A DNA stretch of 64,000 nt from Loxodes magnus (lineage: Eukaryota; Ciliophora; Karyorelictea; Loxodida; Loxodidae). Of this stretch, positions 49,740-60,449 are shown in pieces. Within the stretch, counting starts at the first letter, position 1. The number at the start of each line of letters is the position of its first letter. Below the pieces are notes generated by a model that saw only the letters and a program-made list of their open reading frames with translations, ran no database searches and was not told where the DNA came from. Made by a program: the position numbers and the translations under genes. Location of the stretch: positions 70,001-134,000 of the forward strand of contig CAMPDV010000122.1 in the NCBI GenBank assembly GCA_946699065.1, given 5' to 3'.

Positions 49740-50850
49740 AGTAGTTTTTTGTGATATTGTTATATATCAGATTTGAGTGACTAAAAATAGTTCAATAATA
49801 GTTTATATTACTAATAAGTTTTATGAAATATGCTTTATAATATACTTTTGATATTTCTTAGTTACTTATCAATGTTTTAATACCTCGTTCATACTTTGCT
49901 TTTATATTAATTAGCATTTCATTTATTTGAATTTTAATTAGGATTTTAAGGTATATCTTTAGAACTCTAACTATCTAGGATAATATCTTATTTTTAGAAA
50001 GATTTCTTGGGTAATTATTTCGTATCTTTGGCGGTATTATTTTAGGTGATTAATCTGGTTATCTATTTATTGGTTTATATCACTTTCATAATACACTACA
50101 ATTAATACCTACGTTGAAGAGATTTTCTAAGCAATTTTAATGGGACACGTATAAATTTGTTTTCCGGTTTTTTACTACAATTTCCAAGTAGTTACCTTAA
50201 TAAATTCATTATTAGGTTTACTAATTTAATTTGTAACACCTCCAAATCTTTCGTTTGGAGATTTTATTGCATCTGCCTTTGCTCTTCCTATGAATTTGCA
50301 GCTTCTTTAAATTAACTAAAGAAGAGTCCCTATTAAAAACTAGCGAATTCTATATTTCGTCCATTTTTTAAAGATTACTCAATTCAATTTGCATTTTATA
50401 CTTACATAAATTAACCTTTTCTTATTGATTAGATTTTAAGTATTTTCAACTTTCGTATGTAGTTTTGTTCGAAGTTGCTTTCTAAAAGCTCCAGTTTTAA
50501 GTTTATTTTTACGTTTTGCTTTTATATTCTAAAAGCCAGTTCTTGGTATAGTATATTTTAAGTTTACATTTTATTGTATAATTACCTTAAGATTAAAGCT
50601 GATATGCTCAATTTCTCTTTACTTGTAGTATAGAGTAATATACATAGCTAGCTTCATACTTAATTTTGCTATTCATCCATTCTTTAAATATCTGAACCTT
50701 TTTTCTTTCTTTTTATTCTAAAATATTCTTAAGGTAAAATAATACCTAACTGCTCTTAAGCATAGCAGCTGAACTCCTGAAATTGAGGTGAAATAAGTTC
50801 TAGATTTTCATAGTTAGCTCAGATTATTTGGATCTTTACTATTCATCCTC
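49740..50850 (-). CDS. Coding-like region, unidentified basic protein
   Basis: A minus-strand frame beginning near ATG 50,850 (MNSKDPNNLSQLWKSRTYF) gives a long Lys-rich protein with plausible segments LKNGWIAKLSMKLAMYITLYY, GRAKADAIKSPNERFGGVTN and FIKVTTWKLQQKTGKQIYTC. Another frame is locally as good near 50,300-50,450, so a frameshift or wrong frame is possible. No known domain. It lies 5' of LINE-2 on the same strand and might belong to it, or be an independent gene. Confidence 0.25.
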
Positions 50851-51600
50851 TAAATTTTTCTTTTGCTAAATAGCCTTCTTTTGCTTCTATAGTTTCACTT
50901 AAATCCTTATATTGTTAAATTTTAATGGTATACTAGAAGCACAAGCTAGCTAAAGTTAGATATGGATACTTTTTTATCTATTTACTTTTATAATAACTAA
51001 AATAAGCATTAAAAAAAGGAAGAAATGATATTAGTTAACTATTATAAATTTGAAGATAGATACTTTACTTTAAATAATTTGATGCTTTTATATATTATTT
51101 TCATCTAAACTAATTATTAAGAAACTAACTTTTATTTATTTAAATAATTAAAAGATTAAAGTACTCATTTGTTTGAATAAGAGTGGTGAAAAAGAATAGT
51201 TAATAGTAGTAGTTTTTAAGGAAATTTTTCATTTCATTTATATTTATTAGGGATTATAAAGAAATAAGGTTATCTAATTAAGAGACTTTTGATTTAAAAA
51301 TAAAATAAGTTATAATTGATAAATACGTAGTATAGCTATTATAGTAAGTATAGAAATCCTTAGTTATAAAACTTTTGATTTAATCATTTATCCTTTAATT
51401 TAAAAGTAAAAAGATATAAAATGATTAAAACTGTAAAGTACTTATAAGTATCTTAATAAATAAACAGTTTAATTATTTTATTTAAATTAAATAAGCAAAA
51501 TTATTAAGATGAGTTACTTTAATTTCGAAATGATTAAAGTTAATTATAAAAGTTAAAAAATGGAAAATTAAGAAAAGCAATTTACTAAAAGTATTTTTTT
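50851..51600. other. AT-rich spacer
   Basis: No feature seen. Confidence 0.5.
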
Positions 51601-52231
51601 ACGAAAACTTCTAAGAACAAGAAACCAGTCCCGGGCAGAATCTCACTACTCATATTAAAATACGAAATTCTGAGTAACTTATGCTTCTAAAAATTGAATT
51701 AAAAATAGCCTACGATTAATCTTAAGGTAGCTCTTTAACATTATTGACAAAGTCATGCAGATTTAGTTTATTCTGTAGCTTTAACAAGTGATATGAAATG
51801 AATTGTCTCTGGAAGTGACTATAATACTATAAAGATATGGGATTTCCAGACTGGAAGCCTTACGAGAACTTTGGCGGGTCATTTGAATTTCGTTAATTCT
51901 GTACTTTAACAAGTGACATGAAATTAATTGTCTCTGGAAGTGACGATAATACTATAAAGATATGGGATTTCTAGACTGGTCAGCTTATTCGAACTCTGGA
52001 AGGGCTACAAGAGATGCATCAAGTATTTAGATTAGTACTGATTCGAGTGTTATATTTTCTGCGTCATGGGATGTAACGATTAAGATATGAAATTTTCATA
52101 CTGGTGAGTGTATATAGACTCTTTAAGGACATACAAAGGCAATAATTTTTATAACATTGAGTAAGGACAACAGATGGTTGGTATCTGGAAATATGGACAG
52201 AATTGTGAGAAGGTGGAAGGTTGCAAGTTGA
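51601..52231 (+). pseudogene. WD40-repeat protein, decayed 3' end
   Basis: WD40 propellers mediate protein assembly. Three to four blades are readable. Blade 1 (about 51,760-51,880): SVALTSDMKWIVSGSDYNTI then KIWDFQTG. Blade 2 (51,885-52,000): LTSDMKLIVSGSDDNTIKIWD then FQTGQLIRTLEG. Blade 3 (52,020-52,130): SSVIFSASWDVTIKIWNFHTG then ECIQTLQGHT. The last part is KDNRWLVSGNMDRIVRRWK ending at TGA 52,229-52,231. A lost G in gtactttaac (51,901-51,910; blade 1 has gtagctttaac) shifts blade 2, and two further frame changes lie near 52,000 and 52,035. The 5' end is undefined; upstream basic protein (TKTSKNKKPVPGRISLL) runs back to 51,601. Useful as internal proof of the genetic code. Confidence 0.85.
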
Positions 52232-53670
52232 GCAATCAAATACATTTAGCATTTTAACATTTACAATTAAAGTTAATTATTTAAATTAGTTAAAGTCATT
52301 CGCATAATTATATGAATTTATAAATTTAAAGGTTTTTAAATTTTTATTAAATTTAACTTATTTTTACGCTATATTTTAGTTATTAAAAATTTTTATATAT
52401 GTATTGGTTTAAAGTTAAGGTCATTATGGTAGGTAATATTTTTAAGTTTTGAAAATTTTTCAAAGTGTGTATATCAATTTATAAATGGTCGAGTTATCGT
52501 TTAGTACTTTATTAATCAATGGGTAATTAAGGTTAGATTTTTATTTATCCAAAATTTTTTGATTGATTGATTTATATTTTAAGTTTCAAAAAAATCCTAG
52601 GAAAAGTAATAATTTTAATTTTGTTGCCAGAGTTGTACAATAAAGCAAAAATTTTTGATTGGACTGGAAAAGTTATTATTTAATTATATATTTTTTTATT
52701 ATATTTTGCATTTAAAATTTTTTTTATTTAGAGTTTAGTTTTTTAGTATATTTTAAATTAAGTTTTGTTCATAAATTTTCATTTTAGTTTGCGTTTTTTC
52801 TTCTATTTTATTATTTTCTGTGGATCTTTTTTGATAATATCATCTTTAATTATGTATTTTTATGTCTATTATAATATTTTTACGATTATAAGATTATTTT
52901 TAACGATAGTAAAAATTGATATATCATTGTTTTTAAATAAAAAATGAGTTATTTTAAAGCTTGAAATTGTAAAAATTAAAAGTTTGTTTTTGCGCTCAGC
53001 AATTAGTACTAAAGTACATTTTTCTGACGGACTTAAATTACTCACACTCACTCTACTCTCAACTTCTTCTCCTCTCAGTTCTCAAGTACTCCCTTATTGC
53101 CCACTCTCCTACCATAATATTGAACTTTCAAAGCCTTTCTTAATTCACTCTCTTACTCAAACACTAATATAAATTCTACTCCTCATAACATTCATTCATC
53201 CTTAAATCATCAATTTTTTCTTTTTATCTCCTCACTTTACATTCATAATATTATTCCCTACCTTATTAGCATTCTAACAATATAATATTTCTCTAATTCA
53301 CTCTTCTTATTCTTAAAACAAAATAAGCTCATACACTTATTTAATTTAACAAATACATCTTTATAAACTATATTTATACTTTAGCATAATTTCATATACT
53401 TTATATCTACTCTAATATATAATCTATAATATACTCATACATACTCTATATACACACTTCATATTCTAAAAATACTTGTTCTATACTTTAAATATACTAT
53501 ATTCATATTTCATACATACTCTATATATACTCTATTCATACTCTAACATATACTCTATATATAGAATATATGCTAACTTTATTTATATCCATACTTTTAA
53601 TATATACTTTAATTCTTAAATACTTATAATATAATTAATTAATATCTTCTCATAAAGGGAATCTTCAAAT
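52232..53670. other. Convergent intergenic region with a base-skew switch
   Basis: Lies between two genes pointing at each other. About 52,260-52,980 is C-poor and T/G-rich on the plus strand. About 53,020-53,640 is G-poor and C/T/A-rich, with a degenerate tactctatata pattern at 53,400-53,580. The switch at about 52,980-53,040 is sharp. Short standard-code frames here have no motif. Confidence 0.6.
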
Positions 53671-56139
53671 TCACACACTCACATTCAATTGCATCGAAAT
53701 CCACTCTCTAGACTTAAAAAAACTAGATGTTTTTATGTCATAAGAGAACATCACGTTAGACTATGCTTTATAATCACTACTCCACATCCATAATGTTTTA
53801 TTTGCATATAGACCATTATATCAGAAACCAGCTACTGTATTAAGAGGATATTAATTACCATCCCTTATTATGGCCTTAGTGTCAAACACACAGGTTTACT
53901 TGAGATTATTACCATTATCCCAGATATACACACACTCATTCTCATTCACATAGACACTTGCCAAACCAGATGCTGGCCCAGGTAATTAGATAACATACTC
54001 CTAATACATATTTAATATGATGTCATATGATGATATACCACTTGATAATTGGAAATCATTTATTCTATTTGAACTTTAAATTAAACCACCTATTATTCAC
54101 ACTCTCTAGTACTATACATAGATTCCATTGAAGGCGATATAATCCTTATAACTCAACAGAGACCTAGATTCATTCTATACTATGTCATATACCTCAAAAG
54201 AATTAAAGTAATTATAATAAGGACGAGAAGGGAAAGAAGATGAAAGTGGATCAGTTCCTCCTAAAATATACACCAATTTATCATTGTCATATCCCATTTA
54301 AGATATTGCTCTTGGCTAGATTAACGTGGTTGATACTTTTATTACTGAACTACTGCTAACTTTGTTAGTAGTGATCTATAAGATCTTGTCCAGATGTGTT
54401 TCAGTTGTTTTACCACCCACCTAGATCAATAGATCATCAGTGATCTAATATGTAGATGATCAATCACCGTATAATGGAGCCATCCCCGATACCGTATTGT
54501 AACCACAGGAGATATTAACGTTGTCCAACTTGCAACTCTAGATCTTATTGGTGTCATAAAATACTCTCTTATAAACTGTTATCCTAGATGACTCCTTATT
54601 CACTCTCTTAACTATTTGATACTTCTAGATAGAATCTTTCACTAAATCACTCCAATTATTGACTTGAATTTATTAAGCTTAAGTCTTAAACTATTCCAAA
54701 GACTACATTGCTTATTATAATTAATTTCCTTATTATTTTAGTTATTCAGATTGGCTTTTATTATTGGCTTCCAATTACATATTAGTAGACTTTAAGATCT
54801 CTTACTCTTTCAATAAGATTCTCATCTACTCTTTGTAATTGAGATTCTCTTAAATTAGTTTGTTTAACTAGTCTTATAATTACTAGATGGATTATTGACT
54901 AGCAACAAAATCCTATTGAAGAATGCCTTTTTATTGACTAAGCTCTTAAATCTCTTAAGTATATTCGAATTAAATAGCCTGTAGTTAGTCATCCTTATTT
55001 TTCAACTACTATTGATATTCATGCTGAGTTTATTAGATGACTTGAGCATTTTCCTATTTAGCTTTGATTAACTAATCAGTTAAGTCTTGTACTATCTTTT
55101 TCTGTCCGATAAGTTAAGTATTTAAATTATTGATCTAACTAAAATAAAAGGAAACCTATTGATCTAAGGAGGTTATTTGATCGCGATATACTTATTCTTG
55201 CTTTTCTAACTAGAGGTGCTATTATTAAAAGTCTTGATATAAAAGTTTAATTACTAACTATAGTTGCTTTATCTTGTTGGCTTAGACCATGTAGCTCTAG
55301 TAAACTTGGTTAAGCTCAAGCTTCTGCATTAGATAAGAAAAGATAAAGTTCTAGAGAGCCTATAGACTTAAATTCTCTCGACATACGACAGATGAAGATT
55401 ATGATATAATCTAGAACTTATCCTAGATTATGATGTCAAGTTGGTTCAATTAGCTCCTCTTATCCTCATATTGAACGATACTTTCTTAAGAGATGTTGGA
55501 CATAGAATTTATCTAACTACCTATCACCTGATAGTAATCAGATGTAGCTTTAATTAGCTACATTTGCTTCTCTATTTAGTTTTATTAGTCATTAACCATC
55601 TCCTAGGAGACTTACTTGATATTCTACTAGACCTATTGCTATACTTAAATCATATTTTCCATTCTGAATATCTACTACTTACATAACTGTCTATATAATT
55701 GATCCAATGTAGATGTATATTAGACCAGTCTCTACTTGATGGCTCTAAAGGTGGATTCCAAGTAATTTTTGAATTGCTAGACTGCCTCCTACGTAGTGAT
55801 ATATCCATGCCCATGATGCAATTCCTACTAGCATTGAACACAGATTCTTATATTATCCTTAGTACAATACAGAGTTAACTGCTACTCGTTATGAATCTGG
55901 CAAATGTCCTAGAGGTTTGTGGGGTTCCACGCCTATTGACTAACTAGACTCATAGTTGGTAATGACTCTATTGGACTTTACGTGGTGATGTTGTGAGTGT
56001 TACAAGTAAATTTCTTTTATATGTTGTAGAAGCTTTTCAGACATCTCTCACAGAGAATACAATCACAATCCAACTGTCTAGGTTTTCTAAGCTTTTAGTT
56101 GAAGTTTTTTACACATGCCTTGCACTAAGCCACTGACAT
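53671..56139 (-). CDS. TRIM-like RING/B-box/coiled-coil/kelch protein
   Basis: Probable E3 ubiquitin ligase or scaffold. ATG 56,139 to TGA 53,671-53,673: 822 residues in one frame. RING-type finger at residues 6-49 (CKAC, then C25-x-C27-x2-C30-x2-C33, C46-x2-H49). B-box type 2 at 80-111 (C80, H83, C92, D95, C100, C103, H108, H111, exact spacing). A long coiled coil, very rich in Gln encoded by TAA/TAG, fills about residues 115-520. Kelch blades from about 560 include VYILGGTDPL, VWIIGGLI and a final KTLWMWSSDYK. TGA encodes Trp in VWIIGG and GFWYNG. This is the animal TRIM order (RING, B-box, coiled coil, C-terminal propeller) in a ciliate. A second in-frame TGA follows the stop by one codon. 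Convergent with the WD40 remnant. Confidence 0.92.
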
Positions 56140-56767
56140 TTTATTTTTGAATAATTAAAAATAACAATGTTTCTTAATATTTAATTGGATAGAAATCCCT
56201 TAAGAAAATAATTTAAATTGCTTATAGAAGTAAATACTTAGAAATAGATGTAACTAATAAAAAGAACAAACAGAAAGGAAACATTAGATGCTTTTAAGAT
56301 TACTAATAGCTATGCTATTCTAATTTTATTAAGTAAACATCATATAAACTAAATATAGATATAAATAGGTATCTAGTCAAGCTCATTTAAAATTGAAACA
56401 ATGAAAAGTGTTCTAAACTTTAGTAAACTCATAAAGAAAAATATGTTATTTTAGATAATAAGATAAACTAGATAGTATATAGAATATTTAGTTTTTTAAG
56501 CAGAAAGATAGTAAATTTGAATAAAATGAAAAATATCTATTACTATTTCTGAATAAACAAACAAACGATAGCAGTAAATATATAATGGAGTAATTGAATG
56601 CATAGTGAATTTATTTAAATGAGAGAATTATCCTCAAAAACATGTATCTTGATAATCTTAAGATTAATTCTTTTTACCTGACTAATTATATAAAATTGAA
56701 TTATATTAATTACTTAGCCTAATCTCAAAAAGTTTAACCTTTCTGTAAGATAAAAAAATGTTATTAT
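56140..56767. other. AT-rich spacer
   Basis: 5' region of the TRIM-like gene. No promoter element I can defend. Confidence 0.5.
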
Positions 56768-56800
56768 AGAGTGCGTAGCCCTACAATAGGGCACATCTCT
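56768..56800 (-). repeat. Shared 3' hairpin H8 (element D), compensated inner stem
   Basis: AGAG/CTCT outer stem kept. The inner stem is GCCCT/AGGGC around ACAAT, replacing GCACC/GGTGC around TCGTT: both arms changed and pairing is retained. Confidence 0.75.
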
Positions 56801-56895
56801 TTAAAAAAAGTCAATTTAATAGTCTCTTTTTCTCCCATATTTCCAAAGTTTCTCTCTTCTATTTGCGGGCAAGGTTGCTGTTCAAAATCTCCAAA

Positions 56896-56945
56896 GCACA
56901 GGACGCCAACAGGCGATTACAGGTAGATTTCCATTCCATGATGAA
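56896..56945. ncRNA. Structured module (element D)
   Basis: Homologous to the element C modules (ccaaagcacagg ... gattacaggta ... ttcc ... gatgaag). The internal hairpin is CGCC-AACA-GGCG, different bases from GACA-TG-TGTC but still paired. The closing stem is weaker here. Confidence 0.45.
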
Positions 56946-57052
56946 GAGATTATTCAGGTCCAACATTTAGAAAAGGTTGCTTTACAGTCAGTTCATCTCT
57001 GGGAAATTCTTCTCGCGACCTTAAAAGGTAAGGTCCACCCTATTTAAATTAA

Positions 57053-58042
57053 ATGACTATAGAACTATAAATAAAATATATTAAACATTATATAACTTTT
57101 TCAGAGGAGCTAGATAAAGTAACTTCTAAATTATGCTATTAATTAGAACTAAATTAGCCAAGAATAATTCCTATTAATTAATTTTCCAACTGTTTTATGT
57201 CTAAGATGAAGGAGAAATATCTAACAAAATAAAGAAAAGTAAGGAAGTAATAAAAAATATAAAGGAAATAACTCAACTTAAGATAAATTCATTGATTAAT
57301 TGAAAGCTTGAAAATATTATGAAGGAAATAACTAAAATATCAATCTGAAATTCTAATACTTAGCGTTTAATCAGAGTAAAGATAGAAATATTTAATTATA
57401 GAAAATCTTAAAAATCTGAAGGCTATGTTCAGTCAAAATTTTTTTAATGCCATATCATTATAAAAAGCTAGTAGCAGTATTTTAGAGAGGCATTCTGGAC
57501 TTATTAAATAAAATCTCATAACTCTATTTGCTAAATTTCTAGCTTTGGAACCTGAAAGAATATGTGAAGATGAGAAAAACCTAAGGCTAGACTATCTGAT
57601 TTCTGTTCCTTAAAATAATTAACCTAAAATCTATACAAAAACTAATTAAAGTATAGTATTAAGAGAAAAGGAGAAAATGATTATCCACTGAGTTAAAGAA
57701 AAATAGAAAGAAAGAAAAAAAAATAAGGCGTAATTCTATAAAAAAAAGGTGAAAATTCTTCCATTTTATGTTTAAAAGGAAGAAGTAACTTAAAAATAAT
57801 AAATCTAGTAGTTAAATCAGTTCATAGCTAACTAATTTAACCATTATCTCAAAATAATTCTTTAAGATCTATTTAAAATTGAACTAAGAAAGTATCTTCT
57901 ATTATGTAAGATGCCAGATTACTTATTTATGAAATTCATTAATATTAGAATATTTTATCTACTTAACTAAAGATAAGATTTACACTCAAATGATTAATTA
58001 ATTGTTAAGAAATTTAAGATTTGCTTTTTATTTTACTAATGA
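57053..58042 (+). CDS. Hypothetical protein
   Basis: The frame from ATG 57,053 to TGA 58,040-58,042 gives 329 residues. It reads MTIELQIKYIKHYITFSEEL, KVTSKLCYQLELNQPRIIPI, then a basic helical region, KNLKAMFSQNFFNAISLQKA, SSSILERHSGLIKQNLITLF, LDYLISVPQNNQPKIYTKTN and a Leu/Lys-rich C-terminal part. Three internal TGA read as Trp. Balanced amino-acid use in the middle supports real coding, but no domain is recognised, and another frame is locally good near 57,210-57,300. Element D ends about ten bases upstream, so it may supply the 5' leader or promoter. Confidence 0.45.
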
Positions 58043-58569
58043 TCTCCAAAACCTAATTTGAAAATTCATTATCATTATTTAAATGGGTTTTCTTTATTTC
58101 ATTAGCTTTTTAGCTTTGTTTTCGTATTAGATATTTATGATTTCTTAATCATTGAAAATCAAGTTATTCTGACGTCTAAGTTGTCTCTTTTTTTTTTTAC
58201 TATTTTTTAAATACTAACTCTAAATATCACAACAATCCAAGCTTTAGATTCAGTTTTCTCTGAAATTTTATAATCTGGAGTGGTTGAAATTTACAGCTCC
58301 ATTTTATTTTTTCTCTTCCTTCTTAATTAAAACTTTTGAGTATTTTCCTTTTTGCTTCACTTCTTTCTTTTGAATAGTAACTTACAGATTCTAAATAACT
58401 TCATCTTTTAATTAATTATAACAATTTATTTTGATTTAGTCTTCAACTTTAATATCTTTTAACTCTGATTCTTACATTTATGCCTTATTATATGTTTCTT
58501 TCGTATTTACTTTACAAATAAAAATCGTAATTTTTTTTTCAACTTAACGTAGTACTTTCTTACAAAGCT
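58043..58569. other. T/C-rich spacer
   Basis: Between two convergent genes. No feature seen. Confidence 0.45.
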
Positions 58570-59001
58570 TCATAGATAGTTAATTAATTTCAGTTTATTT
58601 TATATCCTTCTATTATATTTACACTATTTAAGTACCATACTAAAGTACAGAAGAAGTTTAGGATATCATTAGTACTTGCAAAGGTTAAATATCCTTAGAG
58701 TTATTATAATGATTGTAGGAAATGCTGATTGCTTGAACTTGATCCAGTCTTTGCTATATATCGGTCTTCTATTATTGATAATATTTTTTAACCTTTAGCT
58801 ACTAAGCTTGAGTTGTAAATTGTCCAGTGCTTTAAAAAGGACAGTTCTGTTGACAGTTTGCTTAACTTAAATAGAGCTTAGAATTAAAGTTATCCGTCGA
58901 TTTATTTGAACTCAATCTAGTTATAATCTCTTATATGATCTGACACCTTTCTAATAAGTATCGTCTCCATACATTAATATTCTTTATATATCAGCAATCA
59001 T
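58570..59001 (-). CDS. TAF13-like histone-fold protein (tentative)
   Basis: ATG 59,001 to TGA 58,570-58,572: 143 residues; TAF13, a small TFIID subunit that pairs with TAF11 through a histone fold, is usually 110-150. Residues 1-35 read MIADIQRILMYGDD and KGVRSYKRLQLDWVQI, resembling the family's KELR-MMYGFGDD...LEDIVxEYI helices. After a variable loop, TVLFKALDNLQLKLSSQRLK resembles the third helix (EDFxFxLRxDPxKxxRVxELL). The MYG-DD match and the helix spacing are the main support; the alignment is by eye. Two internal TGA read as Trp. It starts about 270 bp from the GC-rich structured island. Confidence 0.4.
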
Positions 59002-59268
59002 CTAATCTATATACTTTCTAGAGTTATATCTTTTATTAAATAGAATTATTATTATATATAGTATTATCCCAATTTTTATTAATCAAAATTACTCATTATA
59101 AAGTTAATTTATCTTAGATCTATTAATAAAGATTTTTCGTAGTAAAACTAAAAAATATTTAGTAAAAAAATATAAAATATAATAGTTTCGATAGTTAGTA
59201 ATACTAGAGTCATTATTATATTTATAAATTTATTTATTAAATATAAAATTAATAAATTTCTCTTTCAA

Positions 59269-59475
59269 GGGACTAGAAACCACTTTCTAGCTAAAAACCT
59301 GGTCATTCTCTTGATGTATATAATGTGAATATCTTGTTGCTTTATCAATAAGCTTCGACCAGGGAGTTCCATAGATATGGGCGACAAGTTCAAATCGCGA
59401 GCTAGAGTGGATAACCAGGAAAGTTTTGTTCCCTGACTCTAACCAGGAACCTTCTCAACGACAGGATAGGAATTT
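59269..59475. ncRNA. Structured GC-rich island, possible RNA gene or SINE
   Basis: About 200 bp of mixed composition in AT-rich surroundings. Perfect hairpin CTAGAAA-CCAC-TTTCTAG (59,273-59,290). A perfect 7-bp pair CCTGGTC/GACCAGG (59,298-59,304 with 59,357-59,363). Further pairings include CAGGGA/TCCCTG and GGAA/TTCC, and ccagg occurs three times. The low-coordinate flank (aaatttatttattaaatataaaatt) looks like a TTTA tail, so on the minus strand it could be another SINE family ending in its own hairpin. No protein frame and no tRNA cloverleaf. Confidence 0.5.
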
Positions 59476-60449
59476 GATCTTTTCCATAAAACTAGAAGTT
59501 TTAATCAGAGAATCAATATCAGCTTTCACAAATTTTTAATTATCAATATTTATTAACTAATCTTAAAATACTTAACAATGCTAAATATAAACATTTTATC
59601 AGTCCTTCAACTATATCAGATAGAATTTTTCAAGAGCCAATTTTCTTAAGTAATAAGATTAGTCAGTTTCATTAGGAATTAGTGAAATTAAGATTAGAAC
59701 TTTTAATTTGGAAAATGAAAAATAAAAAAAAAAATCATTTTTCAAGTAGCATTAAAAAAGAATTTAAAAAAGGAGTAAATTGAGCATTTGAAGAAATCAA
59801 ATTTTATTTAAAAATGTACCAATTCTAAATTTTAAAATTTCTATAACTGTTATTATTATTTCTGTCCTAAAAAATTCTTCTTCTAAAACGCATATTTTAT
59901 AATATTTAATTATATGTTTGTTCTTTATTTAAATAAAGTCTGTTAATTCATATTCAGTTTGATTTTGTTCGTAAAAATAAAAAAGTTATTTCTTTTAAAT
60001 GTTTGAAAAACGTTCTAAAAAGTCTCAAAAAATTTTAAGTTTTAGTTCAATTCCTTCATTAAGCCTATTTATAGCAAAAAAAATTTAATTTATTATTAAA
60101 AGTAAAACTTCCAGATTATCTATCTCCTATAAAAATATTGCGACATATGTAATAAATGCGTTTCTTAAGAGATCTTTAAATAAAGCTTATAGAAAAACTT
60201 TTGAAAAAAGAGTAAAAAAATTAAAAATCAAAACTTGCTATTCATAAAATCTTGATAATCATAAAATAGAAGAATCTCTTTAAGTGAACCTTTTTTCAAA
60301 TTAAATAGAGCTATCAATATATTTAATATAACTTAAATTTTTCTATATGTAAAGATTATAGTAAGATAACAATTAGACAAAATAATAGCAAAATTTGTAC
60401 TTAAGAAAGAGATAAATTAACTCATCAAGCATGCAATTAAGCCAAAACG
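59476..60449. other. AT-rich intergenic DNA
   Basis: No supported gene; some plus-strand frames are Lys/Phe-rich but featureless. Confidence 0.45.

Larger units (their letters stand above)
56768..57045 (-). mobile_element. SINE-like element D
   Basis: Non-coding. The 3' end is a diverged shared hairpin (56,768-56,800) with a tail of only a few A/T bases (taagataaaaaaatgtta). It contains one module related to element C (56,896-56,945) and a GC-richer 5' part (ggttgctttacagtcag, ctctgggaaattcttctcgcgacc). It ends a few bases before the ATG of the next gene. Older than A and C judging by hairpin divergence and tail loss. Confidence 0.6.

Noticed and set aside
51838..52090. TAA/TAG read as Glu (Blastocrithidia-type code)
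   Set aside because: In the WD40 repeats TAG replaces CAG at the same position, and kelch/RT alignments favour Gln.
55650..55841. Stop-free minus-strand frame (MFNASRN..., from a GTG start)
   Set aside because: It overlaps the B-box and start of the coiled coil of the TRIM-like gene in another frame; the gene frame has the conserved Cys/His pattern.
19960..56945. CTGATGA in the element C modules (TGATGA in D) as a hammerhead ribozyme core
   Set aside because: The motif is on the plus strand, opposite to the element transcripts. No GAAA partner or three-stem arrangement is placed correctly around it.
59380..59395. agttcaaatcgcg as a tRNA T-arm (B box)
   Set aside because: The bases flanking the loop do not form the 5-bp T-stem, and no acceptor stem or anticodon arm can be built around it.
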